Source: Pseudomonas putida
GTDB lineage: Bacteria > Pseudomonadota > Gammaproteobacteria > Pseudomonadales > Pseudomonadaceae
NCBI RefSeq assembly: GCF_028682175.1
Contig: NZ_JANHKS010000039.1
Location: 1 to 54,294, forward strand
Direction of reading: 5' to 3'
Length of the DNA stretch: 54,294 bases
The translations under genes were made by a program, and so were the position numbers. The notes beneath the pieces were generated by a model, which searched no databases, had not been told where the DNA came from, and worked only from the letters and a program-made list of their open reading frames with translations. This document shows, in pieces, positions 50,450 to 54,294 of this stretch (positions are counted from its first letter, which is position 1; each line of letters starts with the position of its first letter).

Positions 50450-52558
50450 ATGACCAAGACTCTGCACCACCGTGCGTGCCACCTGTGCGAGGCCATCTGT
50501 GGCCTGACCATCGAAACCACCCGCGAAGACGATGCCTCGGTGCGCATCAGCTCGATCAAGGGCGACGCCCTGGACACCTTCAGCCGTGGGCACATCTGCC
50601 CCAAGGCCGTGGCCCTGCAGGATATCCAGAACGATCCGGACCGCTTGCGCCAGCCCATGCTGCGCGTGGGCGATCAGTGGCAGGCCATCGAGTGGCAGGC
50701 GGCGTTCGATCTGGTAGCCGAGCGCCTGCTGGACATTCAGGCGCGTCATGGCCAGAACGCAGTGGCGGTGTATCAGGGCAACCCCAGCGTCCATAACTAT
50801 GGCCTGATGACCCACAGCAACTACTTTCTGGGCCTGCTGAAAACCCGCAATCGTTTTTCGGCGACCTCGGTCGACCAGTTGCCCCATCACCTGACCAGTT
50901 ACCTGATGTATGGCCACGGTTTGTTACTGCCGATTGCCGACATCGACCACACCGATTTCATGCTGATACTGGGCGGTAATCCACTGGCGTCCAACGGCAG
51001 CATCATGACCGTGCCCGATGTCGAGAAACGCCTGAAGGCCATTCAGGCCCGCGGTGGCAAGGTGGTGGTCATCGATCCGCGGCGCAGCGAAACGGCCGCC
51101 ATCGCCGATCAGCATTTGTTCATTCGCCCCGGCGCCGACGCGGCGCTGCTGTTCGGCCTGCTGCATACCTTGTTTGCCGAGGGCCTTACCCGCGAAAGCC
51201 ACTTGCCGGTGGATGGCCTCGAAGAGGTGCGCGCGGCCATCGCGCAGATGGATGCCGACGCCATGAGCCTGCGCTGCGGTATCCCGGCCGAGCAGATTCG
51301 GCAATTGGCGCGGGATTTTGCGGCGGCTGACAAGGCGGTCTGTTACGGGCGCATGGGGATTTCCACCCAGGCGTTCGGTACGCTGTGTCATTGGCTGGTG
51401 CAGTTGATCAACCTGGTCACCGGCAATCTTGATCGCGTGGGCGGCGCGCTGTGCACCTCGCCCGCGCTGGATATGGTGGCGTCCACTTCGGGCGGCGGCT
51501 TCAATCGCTGGCAGAGCCGGGTCTCGGGGCTGCCCGAATATGGCGGTGAACTGCCGGTGTCGGCGCTGGCCGAAGAAATGCTCACCGAGGGCGAGGGGCA
51601 GATCAGGGCGCTGGTCACGGTGGCCGGCAACCCGGTGCTCTCGACGCCAAACGGCCGCCAACTGGATCAGGCGCTCGACGGCCTGGAGTTCATGGTCAGC
51701 GTTGACCTCTACATCAACGAAACCACCCGCCATGCCGATCTGATCCTGCCGTCCACTTCGGCGCTGGAAAACGATCACTACGACACCACGTTCAACATGT
51801 TCGCGGTGCGCAACGTCACCCGTTTCAACCGCGCGATTCTGGCCAAGCCCGAAGGGGCGCTGCACGACTGGGAAATCTTCGTGGGCCTGGCCCGCGCATT
51901 CGCCACCCGTGCCGAGCGGGAGTTGAAACCGACCATCGCCCCGGCGCAGATGGTCGATCGCGGTTTGCGCGCAGGGCTGTACGGCGATGCATCGGACTTC
52001 AAGCTTTGCCTTGAGACGCTGCATGAGCACCCTCACGGTCTGGATCTGGGCGCCCTGCGGCCCAACCTTGCGTCCCGGTTGCGCACCGCCAATCAGCGGA
52101 TACAGGCGGCGCCTGAAGTGATCCTCGCCGACCTTGTGCGGTTCGCCATGCAGCCGGCGCCTTCGGTTGAAGAGCTGTTGCTGATCGGTCGGCGGCATGT
52201 GCGCAGCAACAACTCCTGGATGCACAATTATCATCGGCTGGTGAAGGGCAAGCCGCGCCATCAGTTGCTGATGAACCCGCAGGACATGGCCGCGCGCGGG
52301 CTCAGTGACGAGCAGCGGGTGAAGGTGAGTTCGCGGGTCGGGATGATCGAGGTGGAGGTGATGGGCAGCACCGACATGATGCCGGGCGTGGTCAGCCTGC
52401 CCCATGGCTGGGGCCACGGCCGGCCGGGCGTGCAGATGGAGATCGCCCAGGGGCAGCCGGGGGAGAGCGCCAACGACCTGACCGACGAACGGCAGCTGGA
52501 TGCGATTTCCGGCAACGCGGCGCTCAACGGAGTACCCGTGACGGTAGCGGCGGCATGA
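50450..52558 (+). CDS. Molybdopterin oxidoreductase (DMSO reductase family)
   Basis: A 702-residue enzyme binding bis-MGD and an Fe4S4 cluster. The cluster cysteines are in CHLCEAICG at residues 10–18 and in HICPKAVAL further on. The MGD-binding parts include GGNPLASNGSIM and DLILPSTSALENDHYD; the C-terminal domain has NSWMHNYHRLVKGKPRH and LPHGWGHGRPG. There is no Tat signal, so it is cytoplasmic. It resembles formate dehydrogenase/nitrate reductase-like stand-alone members; the substrate and electron partner are unknown. The ATG at 50450 begins right before the cluster motif. Confidence 0.87.
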   Translation: MTKTLHHRACHLCEAICGLTIETTREDDASVRISSIKGDALDTFSRGHICPKAVALQDIQNDPDRLRQPMLRVGDQWQAIEWQAAFDLVAERLLDIQARHGQNAVAVYQGNPSVHNYGLMTHSNYFLGLLKTRNRFSATSVDQLPHHLTSYLMYGHGLLLPIADIDHTDFMLILGGNPLASNGSIMTVPDVEKRLKAIQARGGKVVVIDPRRSETAAIADQHLFIRPGADAALLFGLLHTLFAEGLTRESHLPVDGLEEVRAAIAQMDADAMSLRCGIPAEQIRQLARDFAAADKAVCYGRMGISTQAFGTLCHWLVQLINLVTGNLDRVGGALCTSPALDMVASTSGGGFNRWQSRVSGLPEYGGELPVSALAEEMLTEGEGQIRALVTVAGNPVLSTPNGRQLDQALDGLEFMVSVDLYINETTRHADLILPSTSALENDHYDTTFNMFAVRNVTRFNRAILAKPEGALHDWEIFVGLARAFATRAERELKPTIAPAQMVDRGLRAGLYGDASDFKLCLETLHEHPHGLDLGALRPNLASRLRTANQRIQAAPEVILADLVRFAMQPAPSVEELLLIGRRHVRSNNSWMHNYHRLVKGKPRHQLLMNPQDMAARGLSDEQRVKVSSRVGMIEVEVMGSTDMMPGVVSLPHGWGHGRPGVQMEIAQGQPGESANDLTDERQLDAISGNAALNGVPVTVAAA

Positions 52559-52619
52559 TGGGCGTCATATCTATCGTCGCAATTAAAGCCAAGACCGAGC
52601 GTTACGCTAGGCTTTCCGT

Positions 52620-52625
52620 TACAAT
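52620..52625 (+). promoter_or_regulatory. Possible -10 box of grxD
   Basis: TACAAT occurs 50 bases before the GTG start of grxD. The matching -35 box is poor, so this is only a suggestion. Confidence 0.3.
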
Positions 52626-52674
52626 GCGCCACCGTGTCGACATTTAGAGTCGTAAAGTTCAGCCGAGGTGCTCC

Positions 52675-53004
52675 GTGGATATCATCGAAACGATCAAAGA
52701 CCAGATTGCCAAAAACACCGTTCTGCTCTACATGAAAGGCGCCCCGAATGCCCCTCAGTGCGGCTTCTCGGCCAAGGCTTCCCAGGCGCTGATGGCATGC
52801 GGCGAGAAGTTTGCGTACGTCGACATCCTGCAGAACCCGGAAATCCGCGCCAACCTGCCAAAATATGCCAACTGGCCAACCTTCCCGCAGCTGTGGGTTG
52901 ATGGCGAGCTGGTCGGCGGTAGCGACATCATCGTCGAGATGCACGCCGCAGGCGAACTGCAGCCGCTGATCAAGGCTGCCGTCGAGAAGAACGCGACTGC
53001 CTGA
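52675..53004 (+). CDS. grxD: Monothiol glutaredoxin Grx4
   Basis: A 109-residue monothiol glutaredoxin with the CGFS active site (Cys29 in PQCGFSAKA) and the WPTFPQLWVDGELVGG glutathione-binding region. Such proteins carry Fe2S2 clusters for iron-sulfur assembly and iron sensing, which fits the bfr–bfd neighbours. It starts at GTG 52675, with GAGG upstream. A terminator follows. Confidence 0.94.
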   Translation: MDIIETIKDQIAKNTVLLYMKGAPNAPQCGFSAKASQALMACGEKFAYVDILQNPEIRANLPKYANWPTFPQLWVDGELVGGSDIIVEMHAAGELQPLIKAAVEKNATA

Positions 53005-53016
53005 TCCAGGTTGTTG

Positions 53017-53057
53017 AAAAAGGCCCCGGTCTCTTGCGAGATGCGGGGCTTTTTTGT
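53017..53057 (+). terminator. Rho-independent terminator of grxD
   Basis: AAGGCCCCGGTCTC and GAGATGCGGGGCTT form a GC-rich stem followed by TTTTTT. Confidence 0.8.
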
Positions 53058-53085
53058 GGGCGTCCATTTCATTGGCGCCCACCGC

Positions 53086-53155
53086 CCGTAGCAGTCCGGC
53101 TTGCCGGCGTCGGCGATCCCGCGGCCGCCCCCGCCGGCAAGCCGTGCTGCTACGG
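53086..53155. repeat. REPIN, family A (left arm diverged)
   Basis: CCGTAGCAGTCCGGCTTGCC at 53086–53105 pairs with the intact arm CCGCCGGCAAGCCGTGCTGC at about 53130–53150. The left arm carries TCC for CAC. Confidence 0.8.
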
Positions 53156-53201
53156 TTTTGCGGCGAACCCAATCCGGTACCCGCCCGATTTCCCGGGGCA
53201 T

Positions 53202-53243
53202 AAAAAAGCCCCGCCGGGCTGAACACCGGGCGGGGCGTTTTGG
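53202..53243 (-). terminator. Rho-independent terminator of bfr
   Basis: On the minus strand CGCCCCGCCCGG pairs with CCCGGCGGGGC, followed by TTTTTT, just after the bfr stop codon. Confidence 0.82.
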
Positions 53244-53256
53244 GGGAAGGCTGGAA

Positions 53257-53733
53257 TCAGTCTTCTTCGCCCATTTGCGATTGCAGGTAATTCTCGAGGC
53301 CGACCTTGTCGATCAGGCCCAGCTGGGTTTCCAGCCAGTCGATGTGCTCTTCCTCGGACTCCAGGATGTCCTCGAGCATTTCACGGCTGCCGAAGTCGCC
53401 AACGGTTTCGCAATGGGCGATGGCCGCTTTCAAGTCTGCATGACCCTTGCGCTCGATCTTGAGGTCACACTCCAGCATTTCCTTGGTGTGTTCGCCGATC
53501 AGGATCTTGCCCAGGTCTTGCAGGTTCGGGATGCCTTCCAGAAACAGGATGCGCTTGATCAGTTTGTCAGCGTGCTTCATCTCGTCGATGGATTCTTTGT
53601 ACTCGTGCTTGCCCAGCTTGTTCAGGCCCCAGTCTTCGTACATGCGTGCATGCAGAAAATACTGGTTGATCGCGACCAGCTCGTTTCCGAGGATCTTGTT
53701 GAGATGCTGGATGACTGTAATGTCGCCTTTCAT
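53257..53733 (-). CDS. bfr: Bacterioferritin
   Basis: A 158-residue four-helix iron-storage protein. The ferroxidase ligands Glu18, Glu51, His54, Glu94, Glu127 and His130 are all present, and Met52, the haem ligand, is present too, so this is the haem-binding, catalytically active subunit type. It forms 24-mers in the cytoplasm. The ATG at 53733 follows AGGAC; an upstream in-frame start at 53790 adds 19 atypical residues. Bfd, its ferredoxin partner for iron release, is encoded next on the same strand. Confidence 0.95.
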   Translation of the reverse strand: MKGDITVIQHLNKILGNELVAINQYFLHARMYEDWGLNKLGKHEYKESIDEMKHADKLIKRILFLEGIPNLQDLGKILIGEHTKEMLECDLKIERKGHADLKAAIAHCETVGDFGSREMLEDILESEEEHIDWLETQLGLIDKVGLENYLQSQMGEED

Positions 53734-53891
53734 GATCGAGGTCCTGTCGAAGATGTTCGTATATAAGCCGCAAGTCTGAGCTTCGAACAATCGCCTGTCA
53801 AACCTAAGTTATTGAATAATAAGTGAAAATTAATAGGAATAAGAATGTTTTTGTTCCGCATCTTATCGCTAACTAGTTGAATTACAGGCAT

Positions 53892-53924
53892 AAAAAAACC
53901 GGACACTGGGTCCGGTTCTTTGAA
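53892..53924 (-). terminator. Terminator-like hairpin after bfd
   Basis: On the minus strand AACCGGAC and GTCCGGTT form a stem with a short loop, followed by TTTTTT. It lies between bfd and bfr, so bfr probably has its own promoter in the AT-rich stretch 53795–53890. Confidence 0.8.
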
Positions 53925-53934
53925 ATTCGCTGAA

Positions 53935-54153
53935 TCAGGCAGCAGAAAATTCTGCAGGGTAGGCAAGGGCCGCCTGGGTCGTTTGCAGTTCAGTCAGGGT
54001 TTCACGCACCACTTCCTTCGCAAGGCAGGCACATTTCCCACATTTACTGGCGACACCCAAGGTCTCGCGCACTTCACGATAGCTGCAGCATCCTTCCATG
54101 ATCGCTTCGCGGATTTGTCCGTCGGTGACACCTGTGCAGAGGCAGACATACAT
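53935..54153 (-). CDS. bfd: Bacterioferritin-associated ferredoxin
   Basis: A 72-residue Fe2S2 ferredoxin. The ligands are Cys4, Cys6, Cys38 and Cys41 in the pattern MYVCLC and SKCGKCAC. It donates electrons to bacterioferritin to release iron when iron is scarce. A Fur-like site lies upstream, as expected for iron-repressed bfd genes. Confidence 0.95.
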   Translation of the reverse strand: MYVCLCTGVTDGQIREAIMEGCCSYREVRETLGVASKCGKCACLAKEVVRETLTELQTTQAALAYPAEFSAA

Positions 54154-54195
54154 AAAAAAAGGACCGTCGCTGAGTTATTTGCGATATGGACGGAT

Positions 54196-54216
54196 ACTAA
54201 TGTTAATGAGAATGCT
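54196..54216. promoter_or_regulatory. Candidate Fur box upstream of bfd
   Basis: ACTAATGTTAATGAGAATGC matches 12 of 19 positions of the Fur consensus GATAATGATAATCATTATC. It lies about 45 bases upstream of the bfd start codon. Confidence 0.6.
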
Positions 54217-54294
54217 TGTCAAAACTACTTCCCAACCTTCAGATGAACGCCGATGAATGGTCGGGTGAAGGGATGCTAAAGCTCACGTTCCACT

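Noticed and set aside
50924..52417. 497-residue open frame on the minus strand
   Set aside because: Antisense to the molybdopterin oxidoreductase, with no domain.

Overview
The window is a gene-dense, GC-rich stretch of a Pseudomonas chromosome, most like the P. fluorescens / P. putida group. I infer this from protein similarity recalled from training, from gene order (aauRS–aatJQMP next to glpDRK, ybaK, argF, grxD, bfr and bfd, the order I remember from P. putida) and from many REP-type inverted repeats typical of the genus. I see no tRNA, rRNA, insertion sequence, prophage or CRISPR array.

Layout. 1–7.8 kb: a divergent class A penicillin-binding protein (PBP), an OpgC-type acyltransferase and a three-gene gtrABC-like glycosylation operon. 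7.8–12.7 kb: FMN-dependent glutamate-synthase-like protein, LuxR regulator, nitrilase-family amidase and APC permease. 12.9–17.4 kb: ddlA with a Nudix hydrolase, metR, a secreted alpha/beta hydrolase and a DsbA/FrnE-like protein. 17.6–21.9 kb: a GntR–ADP-ribosylglycohydrolase–NCS1 permease–PfkB kinase operon, like E. coli yegTUVW but with another transporter family.

21.9–34.3 kb is the least familiar part and the best candidate for an undescribed system. A minus-strand operon encodes a HAD phosphatase, class III aminotransferase, alpha/beta hydrolase, FemAB-like N-acyltransferase, sensor kinase and sigma-54 response regulator. Divergent to it lie a MipA/OmpV-type outer-membrane protein and a membrane fatty-acid-desaturase-like enzyme. 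A second minus-strand operon encodes a ureohydrolase-fold protein, a second FemAB-like acyltransferase and two half-size EamA/ArnEF-like membrane proteins flanking it. Sigma-54-type promoters (GG-N10-GC with good -24/-12 boxes) precede the first operon, the desaturase and the second operon, and a triple half-site palindrome lies about 90–115 bp upstream of the first predicted start. I infer one regulon, controlled by its own two-component system, that makes and exports an acylated amino compound or modifies the envelope. The product is unknown.

34.5–41.6 kb: aauR–aauS and the aatPMQJ acidic amino-acid ABC transporter, with a sigma-54 promoter and two TTCGG-N4-CCGAA sites upstream of aatJ. 41.6–45.9 kb: glpD, glpR and glpK with candidate GlpR operators; glpF, usually next to glpK, is absent. 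46–54.2 kb: ybaK, a PhzF-family gene, an Fe/thiamine-type ABC ATPase, argF, a small unknown gene, a molybdopterin oxidoreductase, grxD, bfr and bfd. About fourteen REP or REPIN units of two families sit between genes throughout.
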